Below, piece after piece: positions 32,583 through 41,411 of a stretch of 64,000 bases of DNA. The translations under genes were made by a program, and so were the position numbers. The DNA is from Gelidibacter mesophilus DSM 14095 (GTDB lineage Bacteria > Bacteroidota > Bacteroidia > Flavobacteriales > Flavobacteriaceae). The stretch lies in assembly GCF_000423005.1 (NCBI RefSeq), contig NZ_AUHD01000006.1, positions 124,001-188,000 on the forward strand, in the 5' to 3' direction. Below the pieces are notes generated by a model. The model did not search any database. It worked only from the letters and a program-made list of their open reading frames with translations, and was not told the DNA's origin. Within the stretch, counting starts at the first letter, position 1, and each line of letters opens with the position of its first letter.

Positions 32583-32661
32583 TTAGAACTACGATTTACG
32601 AATTACGATTGCCAAAACCAATCCGTAAATTAGAATCGTAAATCGAGAATCAAAAATCGTA
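32583..32661. repeat. Short-word repeat with hairpin potential between actA and actB
   Basis: Words such as CGATTTACGAATTACGATTG and its partial complements AATCCGTAAATT, AATCGTAAATCG and AAATCGTAAAT follow one another. The arms can fold into an imperfect hairpin because the right half is largely the complement of the left. It lies inside the respiratory operon, ending 11 nt before actB. Confidence 0.65.
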
Positions 32662-32671
32662 AATATAAATT

Positions 32672-35600
32672 ATGTCATCAAACAAGAAATACTGGAGAAG
32701 TGTTGAGGAGCTAAACGCAGACAGCTCCATTGTTGAGACGCTTAGACAAAATGAATTTGTTGAAGAAATTCCGACTGACGAATTTTTAGGAAACAAAGCC
32801 AATTTGGAGACGTCGTCAACAACACGTCGTGATTTCTTAAAATATGTTGGTTTCAGTACAGCAGCGGCATCGTTAGCGGCTTGTGAAGGACCGGTTGTGA
32901 AATCCATTCCTTACGTTGTGCAACCAGAAGAAATCATTCCTGGCGTAGCTAACTATTACGCTACAACAATTGCTGACGGGTTCGATTTTGCAAGTGTTTT
33001 GGTTAAAACGCGCGAAGGTCGACCTGTTAAAATTGACAACAATAACTTAGCCGCTTCCCAAGGAGGTGTTAATGCTAGAGTTCATGCTTCAATTTTAGGG
33101 TTATATGATAGTTTGAGAGTGAAAGGCCCTCAAAGAGCTGGAGAAAATATCTCATGGGATACTTTTGACTCAGAAACCAATCAGAAATTGACTGAGGTGA
33201 TGAATGGAGGTAAAGAGATTGTGTTACTTACACAAACTTTTGCAAGTCCTTCAACCAGTAAACTGATTTCTAATTTTCAAGAAAAATATGGCAATGTAAG
33301 TCACGTTGTCTACGACGCTGTTTCTGAATCGACTGCATTAGATGCCTATCAGGCTAAATACGGTGAGCGCGGTTTGGCAAATTATGATTTTTCTAAAGCT
33401 TCTGTGATCGTTTCTGTTGGCGCTGATTTTCTTGGAGATTGGCAAGGTGGCGGATTTGAATCGGGCTATTCACTAGGACGTATTCCAACCAATGGGAAAA
33501 TGTCAAGACATATTCAAATTGAAGCAAATATGTCATTAACAGGTGCCAATGCTGATAAACGTATTCCAGCAACCCCTTCACAACAAAAACAAGCTTTAGC
33601 TAAGTTGTATAGTTATGTGACCGGACAATCTGTGTCAACAGATTTGCCAGCGCATCTTGATGAAGCAATTCAAAAAGTGGCTTCTGAGTTGAAAAAAGCG
33701 GGTAGTAATGGGGTTTTTGTAACAGGAATCAATGATGTCAATGCCCAGACCATAGCATTAGAGATTAATGCAGCTTTAGGAAGTAAAGCTTTCGATCCTT
33801 CAACGCCTATTAAAACGAGACAGGGAAGTGATAAAGCCGTCATGACTTTAATAGCCAATATGAAAGCTGGTAAGGTTGGTGCAATTATTATGAACGGTGT
33901 GAATCCGTTGTACACATTGCCAAACGCAAGTGACTTTGCGGAAGGTTTAAAACAAACAGAGCTGTCTATCTCCTTCACATTGAAGGCCGACGAGACTGCT
34001 TCTGAATCGCAATATATTGCTGCAGTGCCTCATTATTTAGAGTCATGGGGAGACGTAGAGCTTAAAAAAGGCCATTTCGGTTTAATGCAACCAACTATCC
34101 GTCCTTTGTTTGATACACGTCAGTTTCAACAGGCATTGTTGAAATGGACTGGTAGTGATGCATCGTATTACGATTTTATCAAAGAAAATTGGAGTACAGG
34201 TATCCTTGGTGGCGCTTCATTCAATCAAGCCTTGCATGATGGAATGTATGTTGCTACGGGCTTAAATGGTGTTTTAGCTTCAGGGCCTTCTTCGGCATCG
34301 ACAACGACTGCTTCGACAACATTAAAAGAGAAAAAAGATAGAACTTTTGTTGGTGGTATCATTCATGATGCGGCTGTAGGAGTTGGTATAAAGGATGAAG
34401 ATAAGGATGAGTATGTCACAACATCTTCGACCTCTTCTTCCACTTCTGGCTCAGCAGCTGGTGTGAGTGCAGTGGCTTCCGTTTCTGGAGGTGATGCTGC
34501 GAGAGCGCTTGCTTCCACGTCGTCTTCTAATGGGATGGAGTTGCAGCTTTATACCAAAACAGGTATGGGAGATGGTCAACAGGCCAATAACCCATGGTTA
34601 CAAGAATTTCCAGACCCTATTTCTAGAGCGTCTTGGGATAATTATGTAACAGTGTCTGCGACAGATGCAAAACGATTGGATATTAAAAATTGGCACGTTG
34701 CCAATGGTGGTCTTAACGGTAGTTTAGTGGAGTTATCAGTTAATGGGCAAACAATTACTGTTCCAGCAATTATCCAACCAGGTCAAGCGGTAGGTTCTTT
34801 AGGTTTATCCTTAGGTTACGGTCGTACGAAAGGTCTTAAGGAGGAAATGCAGACGGGTAAAAATGCGTATCCATTTTACGCAAATTTCAACAGTGCCCAA
34901 TCAGATGTTTCTATTAAATTAGTAGCAGGTGAACATGAGTTTGCTTGTGTACAATTGCATAATACGTTGATGGGTCGTGGCGATATTATTAAGGAAACCA
35001 CTCTTGAAATTTTTAATACAAAAGATAAGAAGCACTGGAATGAGGTGCCTCATGTCTCTTTAAATCACGTAGAAACTCCTGTGACATCTCCTGATGTCGA
35101 TTTGTGGGATGAATTTGATAGATCTATCGGACATCACTTTAATTTGTCCATTGATTTAAATGCCTGTACCGGATGTGGTGCTTGTGTTATTGCTTGTCAT
35201 GCTGAAAATAACGTTCCAGTAGTTGGTAAGTCTGAAATAAGACGTAGTAGGGATATGCACTGGTTGCGTATTGATAGATACTATTCTTCTGAAGATACAT
35301 TTACCGGGGATATTGAAAGAAAAGAGGCGGCTAAAGGTTTAACTGGTGATACAGGAATTAAAAACACCTTGCACGACATGGAAATTGCCGCGGATAATCC
35401 TCAGGTAGCTTTCCAACCAATCATGTGTCAGCATTGTAACCATGCACCTTGTGAAACAGTTTGCCCTGTTGCGGCAACATCACACGGACGTCAAGGTCAA
35501 AACCACATGGCTTACAACCGTTGTGTAGGTACCCGTTATTGCGCTAATAACTGTCCTTATAAAGTACGTCGTTTCAACTGGTTCCGATACAACAAAAATG

Positions 35601-35950
35601 AGGAATTTGACTACTTCATGAATGATGATTTAGGCCGTATGGTTCTTAATCCTGATGTTGTTGTAAGGTCTAGAGGGGTTATGGAGAAATGTTCTTTGTG
35701 TATCCAAAAAACACAAAAAACGATTCTTGACGCCAAGCGCGACGGACGTGAAATTAAAGATGGTGAATTTCAAACAGCATGTTCTGCCGCTTGTGGCACA
35801 GGAGCAATGGTTTTTGGAGATATCAACGACAAAGAAAGTAAAGTTGCAAAACTTAAAGAAGATAAACGTATGTATCGCTTATTGGAATATATTGGAACAC
35901 AACCAAACGTCCAGTATCACACGATAGTGAGAAATACAACCGAAGCATAA
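32672..35950 (+). CDS. actB: ACIII subunit ActB, molybdopterin-type plus ferredoxin fusion
   Basis: The 1092-residue periplasmic subunit fuses a molybdopterin oxidoreductase-like part (about 60-780, cofactor-free in known ACIII) to a four-cluster ferredoxin domain. The N-terminus has a Tat motif, TRRDFLKYVGF, and a lipobox-like LAAC. Cluster motifs are CTGCGACVIACH, CQHCNHAPCETVC, CVGTRYCANNC and the last pair CSLC/CSAACG. In known ACIII these bind three [4Fe-4S] and one [3Fe-4S]. A Ser/Thr/Ala-rich insert with little structure (about residues 540-622) interrupts the molybdopterin-like part. It receives or relays electrons within the complex next to ActA and ActC. Confidence 0.93.
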   Translation: MSSNKKYWRSVEELNADSSIVETLRQNEFVEEIPTDEFLGNKANLETSSTTRRDFLKYVGFSTAAASLAACEGPVVKSIPYVVQPEEIIPGVANYYATTIADGFDFASVLVKTREGRPVKIDNNNLAASQGGVNARVHASILGLYDSLRVKGPQRAGENISWDTFDSETNQKLTEVMNGGKEIVLLTQTFASPSTSKLISNFQEKYGNVSHVVYDAVSESTALDAYQAKYGERGLANYDFSKASVIVSVGADFLGDWQGGGFESGYSLGRIPTNGKMSRHIQIEANMSLTGANADKRIPATPSQQKQALAKLYSYVTGQSVSTDLPAHLDEAIQKVASELKKAGSNGVFVTGINDVNAQTIALEINAALGSKAFDPSTPIKTRQGSDKAVMTLIANMKAGKVGAIIMNGVNPLYTLPNASDFAEGLKQTELSISFTLKADETASESQYIAAVPHYLESWGDVELKKGHFGLMQPTIRPLFDTRQFQQALLKWTGSDASYYDFIKENWSTGILGGASFNQALHDGMYVATGLNGVLASGPSSASTTTASTTLKEKKDRTFVGGIIHDAAVGVGIKDEDKDEYVTTSSTSSSTSGSAAGVSAVASVSGGDAARALASTSSSNGMELQLYTKTGMGDGQQANNPWLQEFPDPISRASWDNYVTVSATDAKRLDIKNWHVANGGLNGSLVELSVNGQTITVPAIIQPGQAVGSLGLSLGYGRTKGLKEEMQTGKNAYPFYANFNSAQSDVSIKLVAGEHEFACVQLHNTLMGRGDIIKETTLEIFNTKDKKHWNEVPHVSLNHVETPVTSPDVDLWDEFDRSIGHHFNLSIDLNACTGCGACVIACHAENNVPVVGKSEIRRSRDMHWLRIDRYYSSEDTFTGDIERKEAAKGLTGDTGIKNTLHDMEIAADNPQVAFQPIMCQHCNHAPCETVCPVAATSHGRQGQNHMAYNRCVGTRYCANNCPYKVRRFNWFRYNKNEEFDYFMNDDLGRMVLNPDVVVRSRGVMEKCSLCIQKTQKTILDAKRDGREIKDGEFQTACSAACGTGAMVFGDINDKESKVAKLKEDKRMYRLLEYIGTQPNVQYHTIVRNTTEA

Positions 35951-35982
35951 TTATATTAATAAGAAATAATTCTAAAAGCATT

Positions 35983-37734
35983 ATGGCGTCTCATTACGAA
36001 GCACCTATTAGAAGACCTTTAGTACTAGGTGAAAAATCATACCACGATGTTTCTGTGGATATAGCAAAACCTGTAGAAGGAAAAGCCAATAAATCCTGGT
36101 GGATAGTTTTTTCTATCGCACTCCTAGCTTTTCTTTGGGGAATTGGATGTATCATTTATACCATAGCAACAGGAATTGGGGTTTGGGGTCTGAATAAAAC
36201 CATTGGTTGGGCCTGGGACATTACCAATTTCGTTTGGTGGGTTGGTATTGGTCACGCAGGGACTCTGATATCTGCAGTATTACTGCTATTCCGTCAAAAG
36301 TGGCGTATGGCCATTAACCGTTCTGCGGAAGCGATGACCATCTTTGCGGTATTTCAAGCAGGATTGTTTCCTATCATCCACATGGGACGTCCATGGTTAG
36401 GATACTGGGTATTGCCAATTCCAAACCAATTCGGTTCCTTATGGGTTAACTTTAACTCACCGTTACTTTGGGACGTTTTTGCAATTTCAACGTACTTATC
36501 GGTTTCATTAGTGTTCTGGTGGACTGGTTTACTTCCTGACTTTGCCATGATTCGTGATAGAGCAGTAAAACCTTTCCAAAAGAAAATTTATTCGTTAATA
36601 TCTTTCGGATGGTCTGGTAGAGCTAAAGATTGGCAACGTTTTGAAGAAGTATCTTTGGTTCTTGCTGGTTTAGCCACACCTCTTGTACTTTCTGTACATA
36701 CCATTGTATCTTTTGACTTCGCAACCTCCATAGTTCCGGGATGGCATACCACCATTTTTCCACCTTACTTTGTTGCTGGAGCCATTTTCTCTGGATTTGC
36801 CATGGTAAACACGCTTTTGATCATAATGAGAAAAGTTGTGAGTCTTGAAGACTATATCACGGTACAGCATATTGAGTTGATGAACATCGTTATCATGATT
36901 ACGGGTTCTATAGTTGGTGTAGCTTATATTACGGAGTTATTCATTGCTTGGTATTCAGGCGTAGAATATGAGCAATATGCATTCTTAAATAGAGCTACGG
37001 GACCTTATTGGTGGGCATATTTGCTAATGATGAGCTGCAATGTATTCTCCCCACAGTTTATGTGGTTCAAGAAATTGCGTACAAGTATTATGTTCTCGTT
37101 CTTTATTTCCATTGTTGTAAACGTTGGAATGTGGTTTGAACGTTTTGTAATTATAGTGACTTCTTTGCATAGAGATTATTTACCATCCTCATGGACCATG
37201 TTCCAACCAACATTTGTGGATATTGGAATTTTCATTGGAACCATCGGATTCTTTTTTGTATTGTTCTTATTATATGCACGTACTTTCCCAGTAATTGCAC
37301 AAGCTGAGATTAAAACGATACTGAAATCATCTGGTCAACGTTACAAACGCATCAGAGAATCTGGTGAAAGTTTAGTGGGAACTGGATCTGATATTCGTAC
37401 ACATAAAGTAGTCCCTCATGCGGGAGCGCCTATAGTTGAAGAACGATCTACCGTAAAACCTCATGATCCAGAATCAATTAATAAGTTGATGGAAAGCGTT
37501 GGAGTCTTTGATCCTTTAACCCAAACTAAGGATGATTTACAGCTTATTAACGGTATCGGTCCGAAAATGGAGCAAATACTTAATGGTATTGGTATCTTTT
37601 CTTTCTTGCAGGTGAGCAATATGACGAAAATTGAATATGACTTGTTAGACGAAATTTCGGCGTCATTCCCTGGAAGGGCAGAACGTGACGATTGGGCTGG
37701 ACAAGCTAAATTATTAATCAACAACAAACAGTAA
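35983..37734 (+). CDS. actC: ACIII subunit ActC (NrfD-like) with C-terminal HHH-like domain
   Basis: The 583-residue integral membrane subunit has about ten helices of the NrfD/PsrC type, with the quinol-proximal features HAGTLISAVLLLFRQKW and MGRPWLGYWVLPIPNQFGSL. It oxidises menaquinol and may pump protons. Helices end near residue 450. A soluble extension follows, and residues about 517-583 form a helix-hairpin-helix-like domain (LQLINGIGPKMEQILNGIGI), of the kind usually found in DNA-binding or nuclease-related proteins. Here it sits on a respiratory subunit and probably serves protein contacts. It starts 32 nt after actB, with actD 1 nt after its stop. Confidence 0.93.
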   Translation: MASHYEAPIRRPLVLGEKSYHDVSVDIAKPVEGKANKSWWIVFSIALLAFLWGIGCIIYTIATGIGVWGLNKTIGWAWDITNFVWWVGIGHAGTLISAVLLLFRQKWRMAINRSAEAMTIFAVFQAGLFPIIHMGRPWLGYWVLPIPNQFGSLWVNFNSPLLWDVFAISTYLSVSLVFWWTGLLPDFAMIRDRAVKPFQKKIYSLISFGWSGRAKDWQRFEEVSLVLAGLATPLVLSVHTIVSFDFATSIVPGWHTTIFPPYFVAGAIFSGFAMVNTLLIIMRKVVSLEDYITVQHIELMNIVIMITGSIVGVAYITELFIAWYSGVEYEQYAFLNRATGPYWWAYLLMMSCNVFSPQFMWFKKLRTSIMFSFFISIVVNVGMWFERFVIIVTSLHRDYLPSSWTMFQPTFVDIGIFIGTIGFFFVLFLLYARTFPVIAQAEIKTILKSSGQRYKRIRESGESLVGTGSDIRTHKVVPHAGAPIVEERSTVKPHDPESINKLMESVGVFDPLTQTKDDLQLINGIGPKMEQILNGIGIFSFLQVSNMTKIEYDLLDEISASFPGRAERDDWAGQAKLLINNKQ

Positions 37735-37735
37735 T

Positions 37736-38269
37736 ATGGAAGGATCTTCAAAAGTAATTCACGCCATGTACACAGATGATGATGTCTTGATGGCTGCAGT
37801 TAAAAAAGTGCGGGCAGAACGCTATCACATCGAAGAAATATATACGCCTTTTCCGGTACACGGGTTGGACAAAGCAATGGGATTGGCACCAACAAGATTG
37901 GCAATAACAGCTTTTATCTATGGAGTTTTGGGCTTGGTAGTCTCCATCGTATTGATGAACTTTATAATGATTGAAGATTGGCCGCAAGATATAGGTGGTA
38001 AACCAAGTTTTAGTTATATCGAAAACATGCCGGCTTTTGTTCCAATTATGTTTGAGTTGACCGTATTTTTTTCAGCGCATTTAATGGTCATCACTTTTTA
38101 TTTACGCAGTAGAATGTGGCCTTTCAAAAAAGCTGAAAATCCTGATACGAGAACTACGGACGATCATTTCTTAATGGAAATTACTGCCGGAGCCAATGTT
38201 GATGAACAGTTTGATATATTGAGAAATACAGGAGCTGTAGAAGTTACCTTAATTGATAAAGCACACTAG
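37736..38269 (+). CDS. actD: ACIII subunit ActD (DUF3341)
   Basis: The 177-residue protein has two membrane helices (LAITAFIYGVLGLVVSIVLM and the segment around FVPIMFELTVFFSAHLMVIT). They lie between a soluble N-terminal domain containing YTPFPVHGLDKAMGL, the DUF3341 signature, and a C-terminal soluble tail. ActD is a structural subunit holding ActC and ActB together at the membrane. It starts one nucleotide after the actC stop, so it is translationally linked, and actE follows after 5 nt. Confidence 0.93.
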   Translation: MEGSSKVIHAMYTDDDVLMAAVKKVRAERYHIEEIYTPFPVHGLDKAMGLAPTRLAITAFIYGVLGLVVSIVLMNFIMIEDWPQDIGGKPSFSYIENMPAFVPIMFELTVFFSAHLMVITFYLRSRMWPFKKAENPDTRTTDDHFLMEITAGANVDEQFDILRNTGAVEVTLIDKAH

Positions 38270-38274
38270 TACAC

Positions 38275-38835
38275 ATGAAAAGCTTATTTAAAATATTAGT
38301 ATTGATGGTTGTATTGGTCTCTTTGGCATCATGTCAAAATAAATCAAGACCTAATTATCAATTTTTCCCAGACATGTATGAACCCATAGGATACGAAGCC
38401 TATGGAGAAGTTGAATTTTTGCCCGAAGGAATGGAAGCAAAATTACCTGCTGAAGGCTCAGTAGCGAGAGGTCACAAACCTTTTGATATTGACGGAAGTA
38501 TTGAGGGTTATAATTTGGCAAAGGCCACTTTGGTAAGTCCTTTGGATTCTACCGCAATTGATTCTCCTAGAGGGGGGCAGCTGTATGATATTTACTGCGG
38601 GGTATGCCACGGTAAGAAAGGTGATGGCCAAGGTATTTTGGTTAAACGTGAAAAGATATTAGGAGTACCTGCATTTAATGATCAAGGAAGAGCTTTAACC
38701 CAAGGTAGTGTTTACCATACGATACATTATGGTAAAAACGTGATGGGTTCTTATGCCAATCAATTAAATGAGGAAGAACGTTGGCAAGTTGTGGATTATG
38801 TGATGCAACTTAAATCAGAATTAGGAGGAAGTTAG
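38275..38835 (+). CDS. actE: ACIII subunit ActE, monohaem cytochrome c lipoprotein
   Basis: The 186-residue protein begins with a lipoprotein signal (LVMVVLVSLASC, lipid Cys near 20). One haem site, CGVCHGKKGDGQG, sits near residue 108, and the distal Met is probably in NVMGSYANQL. A lipid anchor on the periplasmic face lets it hand electrons from ActA/ActB to the oxidase or a soluble cytochrome. The conserved DMYEPIGYEAY-type segment before the haem domain is usual in flavobacterial ActE. It lies 5 nt after actD and 23 nt before actF. Confidence 0.92.
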   Translation: MKSLFKILVLMVVLVSLASCQNKSRPNYQFFPDMYEPIGYEAYGEVEFLPEGMEAKLPAEGSVARGHKPFDIDGSIEGYNLAKATLVSPLDSTAIDSPRGGQLYDIYCGVCHGKKGDGQGILVKREKILGVPAFNDQGRALTQGSVYHTIHYGKNVMGSYANQLNEEERWQVVDYVMQLKSELGGS

Positions 38836-38858
38836 ACTGTTAAAGATTCAATATAGAT

Positions 38859-40280
38859 ATGTATACAATTTCAAATAGATTAAAGACATTTTCCATCATC
38901 CTGATAGTATTGGGTGTAATAGGAGTGGCTTATGGTTTTATGACATCTCATAAATCTTTAGACGAAGTCAAAACAATGTTGGCTGATGAACATGCGCATC
39001 ATGATGGTGGGTATGAAACCCAAGCACATTTAGTAGCTGGTGGTGAGAATCATGAGGACAACACTCATGACGCTAATGCCTATGATGCTACGGCAAATGT
39101 GGATGATGTTCAGGATTCAGCGCATGACAACGTTTCTGATCATGGCAATGCTTCCCATGATGATGAACATGCTGAACATGTCAAAGAACAACTCGCTAAA
39201 AGACCTTGGTCAGCTATGTATGTCGCAGCATTTTTCTTTATGATGATTGCGCTAGGAGCTTTAGCTTTTTATGCCATTCATATTGCTGCACAAGCAGGTT
39301 GGTCGCCATTATTAATGCGCGTCATGGAAGGTATAACAGCTTATTTATTGCCTGGGGCCATAATTGTTGTGGCCATCGCATTGGGATCACACTATATTGG
39401 TCATAACAATGAGATCTTTATCTGGATGAACGAAGATGTTGTTGCCGGCGATAAATTGATTCAAAACAAGTCTGGCTATTTGGACATTACATGGTTTATC
39501 ATCCGAGCGGCAATTTTTATTGGTGGTTGGTGTACCTACAGGTATTTTGCCCGTAAGTTTTCTATAGCGCAAGATAATGCAGAACCAGGTGATAACAGAA
39601 ACTTTAAAAAATCATTCCGTATTGCCGCAGCATTTTTAGTGTTCTATATTTATACAGAATCTATTATGTCTTGGGACTGGATTATGAGTGTTGATCCACA
39701 TTGGTTCAGTACCTTATTTGGATGGTATGTTTTTGCAAGTATGATTGTAAGTGCGGTAACCGTTATTGCTATGGTCACTATTTATCTAAAAACAAAAGGA
39801 CTTTTACCAATGGTCAATGATAGTCATATCCATGATTTGGCGAAGTATATGTTTGGATTTAGTATTTTCTGGACGTATCTATGGTTTTCTCAATTCATGT
39901 TGATCTGGTATGCCAATATTCCAGAAGAGGTTGTTTATTTTGTAACACGGATAGAAGATTATAACATACTTTTCTTTGGAATGGTAGTGCTTAATTTCCT
40001 ATTTCCAATGTTGCTATTGATGAATAGTGATTACAAACGCTTACCTTGGTTTGTAATGATGTCTGGTGTCCTTGTTTTAGTGGGTCATTATGTGGACGTA
40101 TTCGTTATGATCATGCCTGCAACCGTAGGTGATAGATGGTTTATCGGAATTCCTGAAATTGGATCTATTTTGTTGTTTGGAGGTTTATTCTTACTTGTTG
40201 TCTTTACATCATTGACAAAAGCGCCTTTAACTCCAAAACACAATCCGTTTATTAAAGAAAGCGAACATTTCCATTATTAA
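38859..40280 (+). CDS. actF: ACIII subunit ActF with His/Asp-rich N-terminal segment
   Basis: The 473-residue integral membrane subunit is the second NrfD-like (PsrC-related) component. It has roughly ten helices, including WFIIRAAIFIGGWCTYRYF and the conserved SWDWIMSVDPHWFSTLFGWY. Between the first helix and the helical core, residues about 42-110 are extremely rich in His, Asp, Glu and Asn (DEHAHHDGG, HEDNTHDAN, HDDEHAEHVK). No equivalent of this length exists in the other subunits. It may bind metal ions such as copper for the downstream oxidase, which is inference. It follows actE by 23 nt and precedes coxB by 25 nt. Confidence 0.92.
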   Translation: MYTISNRLKTFSIILIVLGVIGVAYGFMTSHKSLDEVKTMLADEHAHHDGGYETQAHLVAGGENHEDNTHDANAYDATANVDDVQDSAHDNVSDHGNASHDDEHAEHVKEQLAKRPWSAMYVAAFFFMMIALGALAFYAIHIAAQAGWSPLLMRVMEGITAYLLPGAIIVVAIALGSHYIGHNNEIFIWMNEDVVAGDKLIQNKSGYLDITWFIIRAAIFIGGWCTYRYFARKFSIAQDNAEPGDNRNFKKSFRIAAAFLVFYIYTESIMSWDWIMSVDPHWFSTLFGWYVFASMIVSAVTVIAMVTIYLKTKGLLPMVNDSHIHDLAKYMFGFSIFWTYLWFSQFMLIWYANIPEEVVYFVTRIEDYNILFFGMVVLNFLFPMLLLMNSDYKRLPWFVMMSGVLVLVGHYVDVFVMIMPATVGDRWFIGIPEIGSILLFGGLFLLVVFTSLTKAPLTPKHNPFIKESEHFHY

Positions 40281-40305
40281 TAACATATAAAGAAGAAAAT
40301 ATACA

Positions 40306-41376
40306 ATGACGGCTTTATTAACAATTATCATAGTACTTTTTGTAGCGGTAGCTATTTGGCAAATGGTCAAAATATTTGATCTGGCACAAGTAAGTAATGA
40401 CACCACCAATAATGGAATCGCGACAGATTACGATAATAAGATTAATGGTTATTTAATGATTGCCTTTTTGGCCTTTATCTATATCATTACAATTATTTGT
40501 TTTGTTTATTGGGGAGACTTGCCCTTGATGTCCAATGCAGCATCAGAACATGGCGCAGAAATTGATAATTTAATGATTATCTCCATGATCCTTATCTTTT
40601 TCGTTCAAACCGTAACACAATTCTTATTGCACTATTTCGCTTATAAGTATAGAGGCGTTACTGGAAGAAAAGCATTGTATTTTGCGGACAACAATACTTT
40701 AGAGGCCGTATGGACAATTATTCCTGTAATTACTTTGGCCGGTTTGATCATTTACGGATTGTTTACTTGGACATCTATTATGAACATTGACGAAGATTCT
40801 GACCCAATGGTTGTTGAATTATATGCCCAACAATTTGCTTGGACAGCCCGTTATGCCGGACAGGACAACGTATTAGGAATGGCCAATGTCAGATTGATTG
40901 ATATTGATAAAGCGAATGTTTTAGGTATCGATGAAGCAGATCCTAATGCAAGTGATGATATTATTGTTAAGGAATTACATTTGGTAGTTGGCCAACCGGT
41001 AGTTTTTCATATTCGTTCTCAAGATGTGTTGCACTCAGCCTATATGCCTCATTTTAGAGCTCAAATGAACTGTGTTCCTGGCATGATCACGAAATTTGCA
41101 TTTACGCCATCAGTAACTACAAAGGATATGCGTGAAAGACCTGATATGATTGATAAGGTTCAAAACATCAATAATATTCGTGCAGAGAAAAGTAAAGATC
41201 TAACGGCTAAAGGCGAAGAGGCTTTAGATCCATATGAGTTCCATTATCTTTTATTATGTAATAAGATTTGTGGGAAATCACATTACAATATGCAAATGAA
41301 TATTATTGTAGAAACCCAGGAAGAGTACGATGCTTGGATAGCTGAGCAAAAGACCTTCAAAGAATCATTGAAATAA
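40306..41376 (+). CDS. coxB: Cytochrome c oxidase subunit II
   Basis: The 356-residue protein carries the CuA centre that accepts electrons from cytochrome c or ACIII. There are three N-terminal helices, one more than usual, consistent with flavobacterial subunit II. A periplasmic cupredoxin domain follows with AQQFAWTARYAG, the CuA histidine in LHSAYMPHFRAQMN, and CNKICGKSHYNMQM (about 318-331), which supplies two Cys, His and Met. An insert of about 25 residues (TKDMRERPDMIDKVQNINN) interrupts the usual loop before CuA. No haem c domain is fused. It is part of the ACIII-oxidase operon, with coxA 35 nt later. Confidence 0.95.
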   Translation: MTALLTIIIVLFVAVAIWQMVKIFDLAQVSNDTTNNGIATDYDNKINGYLMIAFLAFIYIITIICFVYWGDLPLMSNAASEHGAEIDNLMIISMILIFFVQTVTQFLLHYFAYKYRGVTGRKALYFADNNTLEAVWTIIPVITLAGLIIYGLFTWTSIMNIDEDSDPMVVELYAQQFAWTARYAGQDNVLGMANVRLIDIDKANVLGIDEADPNASDDIIVKELHLVVGQPVVFHIRSQDVLHSAYMPHFRAQMNCVPGMITKFAFTPSVTTKDMRERPDMIDKVQNINNIRAEKSKDLTAKGEEALDPYEFHYLLLCNKICGKSHYNMQMNIIVETQEEYDAWIAEQKTFKESLK

Positions 41377-41411
41377 TAATTAGAATAGTTTAAAATAAGT
41401 ATATATAGATT

